A DNA stretch of 42,632 nucleotides from Streptomyces cellulosae (GTDB lineage Bacteria > Actinomycetota > Actinomycetes > Streptomycetales > Streptomycetaceae), in NCBI RefSeq assembly GCF_000721105.1, contig NZ_JOEV01000055.1:1-42632 (forward strand), read 5' to 3'. The notes beneath the pieces are model-generated. The model saw nothing but the letters and a program-made list of their open reading frames with translations. It did not search any database and was not told the origin of the DNA. Of this stretch, positions 34,011 through 42,632 are shown in pieces. Position numbers and translations under genes: made by a program. The stretch's first letter is position 1; each line of letters starts with the position of its first letter.

Positions 34011-35284
34011 GGTCCACCGTCCAGTCGGCGCCCCCGCTTGCGACGTGCGTCCCGTATCGCGACCGCCGTCCCGCCCAGTCCGGCCACCAGGACGAGACCG
34101 CCGACCACGACGTACGTGGCCAGCCGGGCGTTGCGTTCGGCGGGGGTCTCGCCGAACTGGAACGTGGCGGGGGCCGGGGCTTCCTGCCGGGCGAGGCCGT
34201 CCCGGGGGTCGGGGGACTCCAGCGGCTTGTCGTCCTCCGTGAGGGCGCGTACGGGGTCCACGACACCCCAGCCGACCAGCCGGTCGTGGCCGGCGATCGT
34301 GCGCTCGGCGGTCTGCTCGATCTGGGCGACGACCTCGCGTGCGGTCCAGTTCGGGTGCTTCGCCTTGATCAGCGCCGCGACGCCCGCGACGTACGGCGCC
34401 GAGAAACTCGTACCGTTGTCGGAGCAGTGACCGCCCTTGGGGACCGTGGAGATCATGTCGACGCCCGGAGCCGCCACCCCGACGAAGTCGCCGGACTGGG
34501 AGAAGGCGGCGCGTTCGTTGTTGCGGTCCGAGGCCGCGACCGCGAGGACGCCCTTGAAGGAGGCGGGGTAGGTCTTCTTGACGTTGCCGCCGAGGCCGTC
34601 GTTGCCCGCGGAGGCCACGACCACGATGCGCTGGGCCAGGGCCGTGTCGATCGCCTGTTCCAGCCGGGGGGTCGGCCTCACCGCGTTCGAGGTGTCCTGG
34701 GAGATGTTGATGACGCCGGCCCTGGCCTGGATGGCGTAGAGGATCGCGTCGGCCAGGCTGTCGGTGGTGCCGTGGCCCTCCGCGTCGTTCTGCTGGATCG
34801 GGATGATCGTCGCCTCGGGGGCCAGGCCCACGAAGCCGGTGCCCGCGGCGGGGCGGGCCGCGATGATTCCGGCGACCTTGGTGCCGTGGCCGACGGTGTC
34901 CGTGGTGCCGTTCTCGTTGCCCCGCTCGATGGGGTTGCCCTGGTCGTCCTTGAGGTTTTTATCCAGGAAGTTGCGACCGCTCTTCACGTCGACCGCGCCG
35001 GCGAGTTGCGGGTTCTTCACGTCCACGCCGGTGTCGATCACCGCGACCCGGACGCCCTTGCCCTTGGACTGACTCCACAGCTCGTCCAGGAGCACCCGCT
35101 GCAGGGACCAAGGGCGGCCGGGGTACTTGCCGTTGGGGAACGCGCACTGGTCCGAGTACGGGAGGTCGGCCGCCGCCGCGGGGGGTGCGAGGGCGACGGG
35201 GGCCGTCACCGTGACGAGCAGGGTGGCGGCCGCCACCGTCTTGGTACGGAGGAGGCGCAGGCGGGAGAAGGACGTCGATGCCAT
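33998..35284 (-). CDS. mycP: Mycosin protease (second copy, core operon)
   Basis: A 428-residue MycP-type subtilisin with the same membrane-anchored layout as the copy at 26830. The signal peptide runs to about residue 39 (LAPPAAAAD). The catalytic triad is Asp84 (AVIDTGVD), His133 (VGHGTKVAG) and Ser293 (NGTSFSAP), with oxyanion Asn228. A C-terminal membrane segment (LATYVVVGGLVLVAGLGGTA) is followed by a basic tail. In mycobacterial ESX systems the mycosin stabilises the membrane complex independently of proteolysis. It is 12 bases behind eccB, making it the likely core-complex mycosin, whereas the other copy sits with the substrates. Confidence 0.94.
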   Translation of the reverse strand: MASTSFSRLRLLRTKTVAAATLLVTVTAPVALAPPAAAADLPYSDQCAFPNGKYPGRPWSLQRVLLDELWSQSKGKGVRVAVIDTGVDVKNPQLAGAVDVKSGRNFLDKNLKDDQGNPIERGNENGTTDTVGHGTKVAGIIAARPAAGTGFVGLAPEATIIPIQQNDAEGHGTTDSLADAILYAIQARAGVINISQDTSNAVRPTPRLEQAIDTALAQRIVVVASAGNDGLGGNVKKTYPASFKGVLAVAASDRNNERAAFSQSGDFVGVAAPGVDMISTVPKGGHCSDNGTSFSAPYVAGVAALIKAKHPNWTAREVVAQIEQTAERTIAGHDRLVGWGVVDPVRALTEDDKPLESPDPRDGLARQEAPAPATFQFGETPAERNARLATYVVVGGLVLVAGLGGTAVAIRDARRKRGRRLDGGPWTR

Positions 35285-35296
35285 GTCCGACTCTCC

Positions 35297-36823
35297 TCAG
35301 GAGCCCTGCGGCTGGCGGGCCGCGGTCGTCGACAGGCGGGGGCCCGTGGGCAGGAACTCCGACCAGGGTGCGGGGATCGGTGTCGGGTCCACGTCCGCGT
35401 AGCCCAGGCGGCTCTGGGCCTGCTGGGCCTCCTGTTGGGCCTGTTCGCGCTCCTTGGCCGTGGTACCGATGCCCGCGTCATCGGTGGCGCTGTCGGCGTT
35501 GGACTGCAGGACGTACCGCAGGCCCGTGTCGGTGACCAGGAAGACGGGGCCGACCTTGGTCTCCTTGCCCTGGAACTGGCGGTAGAGCTGGCCGGAGCCG
35601 GGCGTGACGTAGGCGCTGGAGGAGCCGGTGGGGAGCTTGGCCGGGAAGTCCGCGCCCGCCCAGGTGCTCAGGGTCGTGGCGCCCGAGTCGCCGTTCACGC
35701 CGCGCAGGACGTTGCAGACGGTGCTGCGGTCGCCGGCCGTCCCGGAGGTCTCGTTGACGGGCTCGGGGTCCTCGGTCGGCCAGCGGTACTCGGTGCCGAA
35801 GGGCTTGCCCGGGACGATCGCGCCGGGGCTCAGCTCCTTGGCGCGACCGGCCTGGCCCAGCGGGGCCAGGTCCTCGCTGAACATCAGGAGTTGGGCGACG
35901 AACGCGGAGATGGGGGCGACCCGGCCGGGCAGCACCACGTAGTACTGGTCCGAGTTGAGGTCGGAGGCCTTGAGCACCATGCCGACCTTGTCGGTCGCCT
36001 CGTCCAGCTGACCGGGGGCGCCGGCCGCGACGCCCACCTGGCCGGGGATCTTTGGGAAGGAGATCGGGTCGCCCTCGTGGAGGGTCGCCAGCCACTCCCT
36101 GGACACCTTCTGGGGCTCGCGGCCGGAGCCGACGACGGCGCGCAGCAGCAGTTCGTCACTCTTGTCGACGGGGTACGCCCTGCCGGTCGCGTCCACGACA
36201 TAGCGCTTGCCGTCCGGGCCTTCGACGTAGAGCAGTTGACCGCCCGTCAGCTTCTGTCCCTTGCCCTCGGTCGCGTCCATGTCGCGGGAGGCCAGGACCA
36301 GGGCGGCCTTCTGGATGGACTCGCCGCCCGCGCTGGGCCGTTCGCACACCGCCCAGCGTTTCGCGCTGCCCGCCTCCGACGCCGAGGGGAGACGGTCGGG
36401 CGCGTACGGGATGCCGATGGTGACGCCGTGCGGGATCCTGCCGCTGTCCAGGACGGACTCGGCGACGGTCACGACCTCGCCCTGGTTCGCGTTGAGCAGC
36501 AGCTTCGCGGACGCCATGTTGAGCACGGGGTGCAACTGGACCTGTCCGTCGGTCTTCAGGACCACGTAACGCGTGGTCGAGTCGCTGGCGATGATCACCT
36601 TGGCGTTCGGCGTGTTCCAGCCTTTCGGCGCGGTGGGCTTGAACATGCCGATCGCACCGAACACGGCCAGGATGACCACGCCCACGATGGTGCCGGGAAG
36701 GATCGCGCGCAGCGGCCGGGGTGCCCCTTCCTCGGAACCGTCGGAGGACGACTGCAGGAAGGCCGCGAGCATACGGCGCTTCGCGAAGGTGTAGGCATTG
36801 AGCTGGTCCCGCCGAGATGCCAT
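35297..36823 (-). CDS. eccB: T7SS core component EccB
   Basis: A 508-residue single-pass protein of the ESX membrane complex. The short cytoplasmic start (MASRRDQLNAYTFAKRRMLA) is the family hallmark; a membrane segment lies at about residues 39-61 (AILPGTIVGVVILAVFGAIG), followed by a large outside domain with repeats. Cys residues in WAVCERP and TVCNVL are placed as in EccB for a disulphide. The ATG at 36823 is chosen from this conserved start; the open frame continues far upstream but is not EccB-like. It leads the eccB-mycP-33387 operon and is divergent from eccE. Confidence 0.93.
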   Translation of the reverse strand: MASRRDQLNAYTFAKRRMLAAFLQSSSDGSEEGAPRPLRAILPGTIVGVVILAVFGAIGMFKPTAPKGWNTPNAKVIIASDSTTRYVVLKTDGQVQLHPVLNMASAKLLLNANQGEVVTVAESVLDSGRIPHGVTIGIPYAPDRLPSASEAGSAKRWAVCERPSAGGESIQKAALVLASRDMDATEGKGQKLTGGQLLYVEGPDGKRYVVDATGRAYPVDKSDELLLRAVVGSGREPQKVSREWLATLHEGDPISFPKIPGQVGVAAGAPGQLDEATDKVGMVLKASDLNSDQYYVVLPGRVAPISAFVAQLLMFSEDLAPLGQAGRAKELSPGAIVPGKPFGTEYRWPTEDPEPVNETSGTAGDRSTVCNVLRGVNGDSGATTLSTWAGADFPAKLPTGSSSAYVTPGSGQLYRQFQGKETKVGPVFLVTDTGLRYVLQSNADSATDDAGIGTTAKEREQAQQEAQQAQSRLGYADVDPTPIPAPWSEFLPTGPRLSTTAARQPQGS

Positions 36824-37021
36824 CTGTGCCTGTCTCTCCCCGTGTGTCACCTGGGCCGCTCGGGCGGGCGCGACACAGTTCCCGCCGCCGATGTCAGACC
36901 GGCCCCCTACTATGCCTGGTATCCGGAGGCACTGCCGGAGCGGGTAGGGTACCCGGACCCTCAAGGGGCCTGTGTGGTGCTGGGATACAGCGAGTTGTGA
37001 GCAAAGCGGGGGGATGATGTG

Positions 37022-38338
37022 ATGGCTACCGGAACGCGCGCGCGGTCCCGCGGCCGATCGCGGACGCAGGGCGGCGCAGCGCCTCAACAGCCGCCACGGC
37101 AGCGGCCCGCCGCGGCGGGCTCGCTCCATCTCAGAGCGCGTTCCGGCCAGGTGGGGACATCCCGGTTGCAACGCGTCGTCCTGCTGGAACTCGCCGCGGC
37201 CGCCCTGGTTGTCGGCTGGGTGATCGGCCCCGTGGCACTCGTGGTGGCCGCCGTGATCGCCGTCTGCCTGGTGGTTCTGTCCTTCGTTCGCCGCCGCGGC
37301 CGTTCCCTGCCCGAATGGCTCGCCACCGCAAGGGCGTTGCGGGCGCGACAGCGGCAGGCCGCGAACACACCGATACCGGCGGGCACCGAGCCGGGACTCG
37401 CGCCGGCCGTGGAATGCGACCCCAGCCTGCGCACGTACACGTACAGCGGCCGCGACCGGCGCCCGGTCGGCATCGTCGGGGACGGCACGTTCGTCACCGC
37501 CGTCCTGCAGGTGGAGGCCGACGCCACCGCGCTGCGGGCCGAGCGCAACCGGCACCCGCTGCCGCTGGCCCTGGTGTACGACGCCCTGGAGGTGGACGGC
37601 ATCCGGCTGGAGTCGGCACAGGTCGTGCTGCACACCCAGCCCGCGCCCGCGCTCCACCTGCCCCAGCAGTCCGTGGCCGTCGCCAACTACGCGCCACTGC
37701 AGGAGCAGACGGGTGCGCCGGCCGTGCGCATCACCTGGATCGCGTTGAAGCTCGACCCGGAGCTGTGCCCCGAGGCCGTGGCGGTGCGCGGCGGTGGTCT
37801 CGTCGGCGCCCAGAAGTGTGTCGTACGGGCCGCCGACCAGCTCGCCAGCCGGCTGACCGGTGCCGGGTTCCGGGTGACCCTCCTCGACGAGGAGGAGCTG
37901 ACCGGTGCCGTCGCCACCTCGGCCTGTGCCAACCCGCTGGTGACGGCGGAGGCGGGGCGGACGGACACGCGGGAACGGCGTACCGAGGAGTCCGGCCGGA
38001 GCTGGCGCTGCGACAACCGCAGACACACCACCTACTGGATCCGCCGCTGGCCCTCGCTGGGCGGCGAGAGAGCCCCGTCACTGCCCCAGCTCGTCGCTCT
38101 GGTCACGGCCGTCCCCGCCCTCGCCACCACCTTCAGCCTCACGCTCACGCGCGGGGAGCGGCAGGAGGTCTCCGTGTGCGGACATCTGCGGGTGACCGGG
38201 CGCAGCGACGACGAACTCGTCGCGGCCCGGCGCGCCGTGCAGTCCGCGGCCCGCCACACGGGCACGGGTCTGGCCCGCCTCGACCGCGAACAGGTGCCCG
38301 GCATGCTCGCCACCCTGCCCCTCGGAGGTGCCCGGTGA
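37022..38338 (+). CDS. eccE: T7SS core component EccE
   Basis: A 438-residue protein. After a basic Gln/Arg-rich start, two membrane segments span about residues 50-90 (VVLLELAAAALVVGWVI; PVALVVAAVIAVCLVVLSFV), followed by a soluble domain, the arrangement of EccE proteins at the edge of the ESX complex. Sequence conservation in EccE is low, so the call leans on topology, size and position between eccB and the EspI-like gene. The ATG at 37022 is preceded by GGGGGG; a GTG one codon earlier is possible. Its stop overlaps the next start (GTGA). Confidence 0.87.
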   Translation: MATGTRARSRGRSRTQGGAAPQQPPRQRPAAAGSLHLRARSGQVGTSRLQRVVLLELAAAALVVGWVIGPVALVVAAVIAVCLVVLSFVRRRGRSLPEWLATARALRARQRQAANTPIPAGTEPGLAPAVECDPSLRTYTYSGRDRRPVGIVGDGTFVTAVLQVEADATALRAERNRHPLPLALVYDALEVDGIRLESAQVVLHTQPAPALHLPQQSVAVANYAPLQEQTGAPAVRITWIALKLDPELCPEAVAVRGGGLVGAQKCVVRAADQLASRLTGAGFRVTLLDEEELTGAVATSACANPLVTAEAGRTDTRERRTEESGRSWRCDNRRHTTYWIRRWPSLGGERAPSLPQLVALVTAVPALATTFSLTLTRGERQEVSVCGHLRVTGRSDDELVAARRAVQSAARHTGTGLARLDREQVPGMLATLPLGGAR

Positions 38339-39120
38339 CGGCGATGACCACCCGCCCGGGACAATCGCCCACAGGCCACGGCGAGCCCGGGCCCTCCACC
38401 CCCGCACGGGCGCGGGAACTGCTCCGCAACGGCTTCGGACTGATCGGCCCGCGGCACAGCCGGCACTCCGTGTCCGCCGACCAACTGGACGCGCTCGCGC
38501 TGCCCATCGGGGACGACGGCGTCGTGATCGGGGTGAACGCGGAGGGCGGTCCCGCGGTGCTGGGGCTCAACCGGCCCACTCCGTACGACGTCGTCCTCAT
38601 CGGCGGTCTGTGGACCGTGCAGGTCATCGCGCTCAGAGCGGCGGCCACGGGGGCACGGGTCGCTGTGGAGACGGGACGTCCGCAGGCCTGGATGCAGATG
38701 GTGCACGCCATGGGCGGCGGCCAGAACGGCCTGGCGGTGTACGACGTCGGACGGGTTCCCCCGCAGGGCACCTCGGCCGGTACGCCGGTGCTGGTGGTGC
38801 GGGACTGCGGTATGCGTCCGCCGCGCGGCCGGGTCACCTCCGGGCCCTGGCAGGCGGTGCTGACGCTGCTGCCGTACCTCAGCCCGGTCGCGCCGCGCCT
38901 CGTCAGACAGGCCCGGCTCGTCGGCGTCCAGCGCGTCTCGCCGGACGAAGCCGCGGAACTGGGCCGGACCATGGCGCTGCCCCGGGCCGAGATGGACGCT
39001 CTGCCCGGGCTCTCCGACGGACTCACGCTGTGGTGCAGCCACCGCGACCGGCAGTATGTGATGACCCATCCGACGGACGCCGAGATCGGATTGTTGGGTA
39101 TGCCACGAAGGATGGACTGA
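38335..39120 (+). CDS. Uncharacterised T7SS-locus protein behind eccE
   Basis: A 261-residue soluble protein without signal or membrane segment. Predicted alpha/beta sequence includes DDGVVIGVNAEGGPAVLGLN, PYDVVLIGGLWTVQVIALRA and TPVLVVRDCG; the pattern is reminiscent of a nucleotide-binding or FtsK-like fold with no P-loop, but I do not recognise the family. The GTG at 38335 overlaps the eccE stop by four bases; ATG at 38344 is an alternative. Tight coupling to eccE suggests a cytoplasmic accessory role. Confidence 0.75.
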   Translation: MTAMTTRPGQSPTGHGEPGPSTPARARELLRNGFGLIGPRHSRHSVSADQLDALALPIGDDGVVIGVNAEGGPAVLGLNRPTPYDVVLIGGLWTVQVIALRAAATGARVAVETGRPQAWMQMVHAMGGGQNGLAVYDVGRVPPQGTSAGTPVLVVRDCGMRPPRGRVTSGPWQAVLTLLPYLSPVAPRLVRQARLVGVQRVSPDEAAELGRTMALPRAEMDALPGLSDGLTLWCSHRDRQYVMTHPTDAEIGLLGMPRRMD

Positions 39121-39510
39121 ATCAGCCGCCGCCTGACGGGAAAGGTGCGGTTGGCGACGTCCAGCGTCACGAAGAGGGCACTCAGGGGCGGTTGTTCCGG
39201 TTTTCGCCCCACTCTCGTGCCCGCTATCAGCCGATTTGTTCACCGAAGAGCGGTGACGGGGACGACGCTTTCGGGCCGGATGTGACGCCATGGGCAGGCC
39301 GTGAGGAGTGGACGGGCCTGCCGAGGTGGGGTGCGTGGTGATTAGGCTGGTACCGGGCGCGACGCCAGAACCCGTGGACCGGGCGTCCCGGCCCAGGGGG
39401 AGAGCCGGTGGATCGGACGACCTCGAACGACTCAGGACGACAAGTAACGGTCGCCCCGGCACGGCATGTCCGGCACGGCATGAGGGTGCTCGACCACACC
39501 AGGAGGAACT
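39121..39510 (+). promoter_or_regulatory. 390-base leader of the EspI-like gene
   Basis: No gene is seen. A weak hairpin (39185-39190 with 39205-39210) may end the eccE transcript. A -10-like TAGGCT is at about 39343. A 13-base direct repeat CCGGCACGGCATG occurs at 39456-39468 and 39470-39482, shortly before the AGGAGGA ribosome-binding site. Confidence 0.45.
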
Positions 39511-42500
39511 GTGAGCAGCGATCGGGACGGGATCCGCGGGGGCTGGGACACACCCGGCGATGACCAGACCGACGCGGAGTCCGCCATTGAGATGACGGGC
39601 GAGTTCACCATCGACTACGCGCCGCCGGCCTGGTACACGCAGAACTCGGGCGGCGGTGCCTCAGGGGCGCCCGCGGCCGTGCCACCGCCGGATCCTGCGT
39701 TTCCGGCGGCTCCGGGCCCGCCGACGGCTCCGGTTCCGCCTCCGGCCGCGCCTCCGCCGCCCGGACCTCCGGCGAGCGGCGGCTTCGAGCCGCAGCAGCC
39801 ACAGCCGCAGGGGCACGGGAACGGGAACGGGCAGCCCGAGGGACATGGCCAGGTCCAGGCCCAGGGGCAGCAGTGGGCGCAGGCCGCGCCCGAGGCTCCC
39901 CTTGCACCTCCGGCACCGCCGGCCACGCCGGTCGCTCCCCCTCCGCCGGGCCCTTCCTCCTCCGCGTCCTCCCCCTTCCCGGCGTTCGGTGAGGAGGAGG
40001 AGTCCGCCACCGGCGACCTGGAGAGCGGCGACACCATGCGGTTCTCCGCCGCCTCCTTGAAGCGGGAGATCTCGGAGCTGGCCACCGCCGCCGAGGCGCG
40101 GCCCGCCCCGGACAACGGGGCAGCGCAGCCGCCTGCCCGTGAAGACGAGGGCGAGGCCACGGCCGACGGTCGTCCCGTGGAAGGGGTTTCGGCCGGCGAC
40201 ACGTCGGTACCGTCCGGCGACGGCGGCCGTGATGGTGACTCCGAGGCCACGGCCGTGGACTCGGCCGGTACCGCTGACGGCGAGACCACCTCGGACGGCG
40301 CCTCCTCCGAAGCCGAGGACAGCGGCGACGGCGAAGAGGCTTCCGCTGCCGTGTCCGACGACGGCGAGTTCACCGAGGGCACCACGGACGGCGAAGCCGG
40401 CAACGCCTCCGCACAGGACGCCGGCGTCGCCGCCGAGCCCGCCCCCGGCGCCGCGCGCGTCGACGCCGCTGGAACTGCGCCTACCGCCGCGGCTGCCGCT
40501 GCTGATGCCGCTGCGCAGGGCGCCCCGTCCGCCTGGACTCCCCCGCCCGCGCCGCAGGGTGAGGTGCCGCCGCTGCCGCCGTCGTACCAGCCCGCCGCTC
40601 CGGCGGCCGCGCCGCAGTGGCCCGTGCAGCCGCAGCCGGCGGACCCCAGGGAACCAGCGCAGGGCCGGCCGCCCGTGCCCGCCGAGCAGCCGCACTTCCA
40701 GCCGCAGGCGCCGCAGCCCGCGCCGACCGGCTGGAACCCGACCGCCCCGCCGACGCCGCCGACGGCGCCGGGCCAGGACACCCCGCCGGCCCCGCCTCAG
40801 CCCGGCTACGGCTTCCCGCCCCCGGGCACTCCGGCGCAGCAGCCGCCCGCCGCACCGGGCGGATACGGCTTCCCCCCGCCTCCGACGCCCAACGCCCAGG
40901 GCGGTTACGGCTTCCCGCATCCCCCCGCGCCCAACGCCCAGGGGGGCTACGGCTTCCCCCAGCCCGGCGCCCCGGCCGCCCCGGCGCCGAACGCCCAGCC
41001 CGGCGGCCCCAACGCTCCTGCCCAGCCGGGTGGTTACGGCTTCCCGCCACCCCCGGCACAGCAGGGCGGGCCGGTGAACCCAGGTGTGCCGCAGCAGCCC
41101 GACGGCCAGGCGCCGCGGAGCCCGCAGACGCCGCCGCCCACGCAGAACCCGCCGTTCCCCCACCAGCCCCATCAAGGCCAGCACCCCCAACCGCCCCAGC
41201 CCCAGCCACACCCCCAGTCGCCCCATCCGCAGGCCGTCGACCCCCGCAGCGGTGCCGCCTGGCCGCAGCCCATCCAGCACGACCAGCGGCAGCCGACGCA
41301 CAACGGTGCCGCGCCCCTCGGGTACACGGCGGCCGTGGAGCTGTCGTCCGACCGGCTGCTCAACAGCAAGAAGCAGAAGGCGAAGAGCAGCCGTCCGGTG
41401 CCCAGCGCAGGCCGGTTCAAGCTGGGCGGGAAGAAGGAGGAGGCCGAGCGGCAGCGGAAGTTGGAGCTGATCCGCACCCCGGTGCTGTCCTGCTACCGGA
41501 TCGCCGTGATCAGCCTCAAGGGTGGTGTCGGCAAGACCACGACGACCACCGCCCTCGGCGCCACCCTCGCCACCGAGCGCCAGGACAAGATCCTCGCGAT
41601 CGACGCCAACCCGGACGCCGGTACGCTCGGCCGCCGGGTGCGCCGGGAGACCGGGGCCACCATCCGTGACCTCGTCCAGGCGATCCCGTACCTCAACTCG
41701 TACATGGACATCCGGCGGTTCACCTCCCAGGCCCCCTCCGGCCTGGAGATCATCGCCAACGACGTCGACCCGGCCGTGTCGACCACGTTCAACGACGAGG
41801 ACTACCGGCGCGCGATCGAGGTGCTGGGCAACCAGTACCCCGTCATCCTCACCGACTCCGGCACCGGTCTGCTCTACAGCGCCATGCGCGGTGTGCTGGA
41901 CCTCGCCGACCAGCTCATCATCATCTCGACGCCCTCCGTGGACGGTGCGAGCAGCGCCAGTACGACGCTGGACTGGCTGTCCGCGCACGGGTACGCCGAC
42001 CTGGTCTCCCGGTCCCTCACCGTCATCTCCGGTGTCCGCGAGACCGGAAAGATGATCAAGGTCGAGGACATCGTCAGCCACTTCGAGACCCGGTGCCGGG
42101 GCGTGATCGTGGTGCCGTTCGACGAGCACCTCGCCGCCGGTGCGGAAGTCGACCTCGACATGATGCGGCCCAAGGTGCGGGAGGCGTACTTCAACCTCGC
42201 CGCCATGGTCGCCGAGGACTTGGTCCGGCACCAGCAGGCGCACGGTCTGTGGACGAGCGACGGCAATCCGCCCCCGGTCGCCGCCCCGCCCATGCCGGGC
42301 TACCCGACGCAGGGACAGCCGTACCCGGGACAGCCCGCTCCCGGTCAGCCGGTTCCGGGTCAGCAGTTCCCCGGTCAGCCGGGCCCCTACCCACCGCAGC
42401 AGCCGCAGCCCGGCCACCCCGGCCAGGGCCCGTACGCCCCCGGCCAGCCCTACCCCCAACCGGGGCAGCAGGGACAGCCAGGACAGCAGGGACACCCGCA

Positions 42501-42632
42501 GCAGCCGCCCGCCCAACCCGGACCGGGACAGCCGTACCCGCAGGCGGCCCCCCAGCCCTACCCGCAGCAGCCCGGTCAGGGGCAGGCCTACGGCTATCCG
42601 CAGCAGCCCGGACAGACCCCGCCCCCACCTCC
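39511..42632 (+). CDS. EspI-like proline-rich P-loop ATPase (runs off the right edge)
   Basis: At least 1040 residues; the stop is outside the window. It has a GTG start with AGGAGGA. The first ~620 residues are low complexity: Pro/Ala/Gln-rich with GYGFP repeats around residues 430-515 and an acidic Ser/Thr/Gly/Glu/Asp block around 160-315. A MinD/ParA-like ATPase domain follows, with deviant P-loop KGGVGKTT at 670-677 and the usual [12 protein letters not shown]. After about residue 920 comes a Pro/Gln/Gly-rich tail of [14 protein letters not shown] repeats. Mycobacterial EspI has a similar Pro/Ala-rich plus ATPase layout and modulates ESX-1 under low ATP. Here the ATPase is followed by a second disordered tail. 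Confidence 0.88.
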   Translation, partial: MSSDRDGIRGGWDTPGDDQTDAESAIEMTGEFTIDYAPPAWYTQNSGGGASGAPAAVPPPDPAFPAAPGPPTAPVPPPAAPPPPGPPASGGFEPQQPQPQGHGNGNGQPEGHGQVQAQGQQWAQAAPEAPLAPPAPPATPVAPPPPGPSSSASSPFPAFGEEEESATGDLESGDTMRFSAASLKREISELATAAEARPAPDNGAAQPPAREDEGEATADGRPVEGVSAGDTSVPSGDGGRDGDSEATAVDSAGTADGETTSDGASSEAEDSGDGEEASAAVSDDGEFTEGTTDGEAGNASAQDAGVAAEPAPGAARVDAAGTAPTAAAAAADAAAQGAPSAWTPPPAPQGEVPPLPPSYQPAAPAAAPQWPVQPQPADPREPAQGRPPVPAEQPHFQPQAPQPAPTGWNPTAPPTPPTAPGQDTPPAPPQPGYGFPPPGTPAQQPPAAPGGYGFPPPPTPNAQGGYGFPHPPAPNAQGGYGFPQPGAPAAPAPNAQPGGPNAPAQPGGYGFPPPPAQQGGPVNPGVPQQPDGQAPRSPQTPPPTQNPPFPHQPHQGQHPQPPQPQPHPQSPHPQAVDPRSGAAWPQPIQHDQRQPTHNGAAPLGYTAAVELSSDRLLNSKKQKAKSSRPVPSAGRFKLGGKKEEAERQRKLELIRTPVLSCYRIAVISLKGGVGKTTTTTALGATLATERQDKILAIDANPDAGTLGRRVRRETGATIRDLVQAIPYLNSYMDIRRFTSQAPSGLEIIANDVDPAVSTTFNDEDYRRAIEVLGNQYPVILTDSGTGLLYSAMRGVLDLADQLIIISTPSVDGASSASTTLDWLSAHGYADLVSRSLTVISGVRETGKMIKVEDIVSHFETRCRGVIVVPFDEHLAAGAEVDLDMMRPKVREAYFNLAAMVAEDLVRHQQAHGLWTSDGNPPPVAAPPMPGYPTQGQPYPGQPAPGQPVPGQQFPGQPGPYPPQQPQPGHPGQGPYAPGQPYPQPGQQGQPGQQGHPQQPPAQPGPGQPYPQAAPQPYPQQPGQGQAYGYPQQPGQTPPPP

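Noticed and set aside
36824..38026. Upstream extension of the EccB frame
   Set aside because: The frame stays open through eccE on the other strand, but EccB begins with the conserved MASRRDQLNAYTFAKRR at 36823.
39661..42516. A 951-codon open frame antisense to the EspI-like ATPase
   Set aside because: Arises from codon bias and repeats in a very GC-rich gene; its protein is low-complexity Arg/Gly and the plus strand encodes a clear P-loop ATPase.

Overview
This window is almost certainly Streptomyces chromosome. Coding GC is near 70% or above, GTG and TTG starts and 1-4 base gene overlaps are common, and the housekeeping order rnj-dapA-thyX / dapB-M16 peptidase-pnp-rpsO followed by an ESX-type (type VII, T7SS) secretion locus is typical of that genus. 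The assignment rests on recognised protein families and gene order; no database search was run.

Left part (1-12.1 kb), mostly minus strand. The first ~130 bases, read on the minus strand, look like the promoter/leader of a ribosomal RNA operon lying just outside the window. Then come RNase J (rnj), dihydrodipicolinate synthase (dapA) and flavin-dependent thymidylate synthase (thyX). thyX carries a 303-residue intein that contains an AP2-type DNA-binding domain as well as an HNH nuclease. After two small plus-strand membrane-protein genes comes a tight minus-strand operon rpsO - pnp - M16 peptidase - dapB - TPR membrane protein, with a long folded leader between rpsO and pnp. A small DUF397 protein closes this part.

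Middle and right (12.2 kb to the end): a large T7SS locus. The conserved machine is all present: eccD (with a membrane-anchored beta-propeller gene behind it), eccC with three ATPase domains, esxA and esxB, two different mycosin proteases, eccB, eccE, and an EspI-like proline-rich P-loop ATPase running off the right edge. Between the core genes are three cassettes of similar design: a small helical protein, then, with overlapping stop and start codons, a larger protein with an N-terminal WXG100-like domain, and in two of the three a small membrane or lipoprotein gene behind it. Two of these larger proteins end in glycine-rich hydrophobic tails. I read these two cassettes as candidate T7SS effector/partner/immunity modules; this is inference.

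The most interesting stretch is 20.8-25.9 kb. The candidate effector gene at 21335 shifts from high GC at its 5' end to much lower GC at its 3' end. It is followed by an anchored protein and a lipoprotein, and then by a displaced, decayed copy of the effector's last 45 coding bases plus the effector/anchored-protein junction, joined to a truncated paralogue of the lipoprotein. This is the footprint expected from recombination of polymorphic toxin tails and immunity genes.
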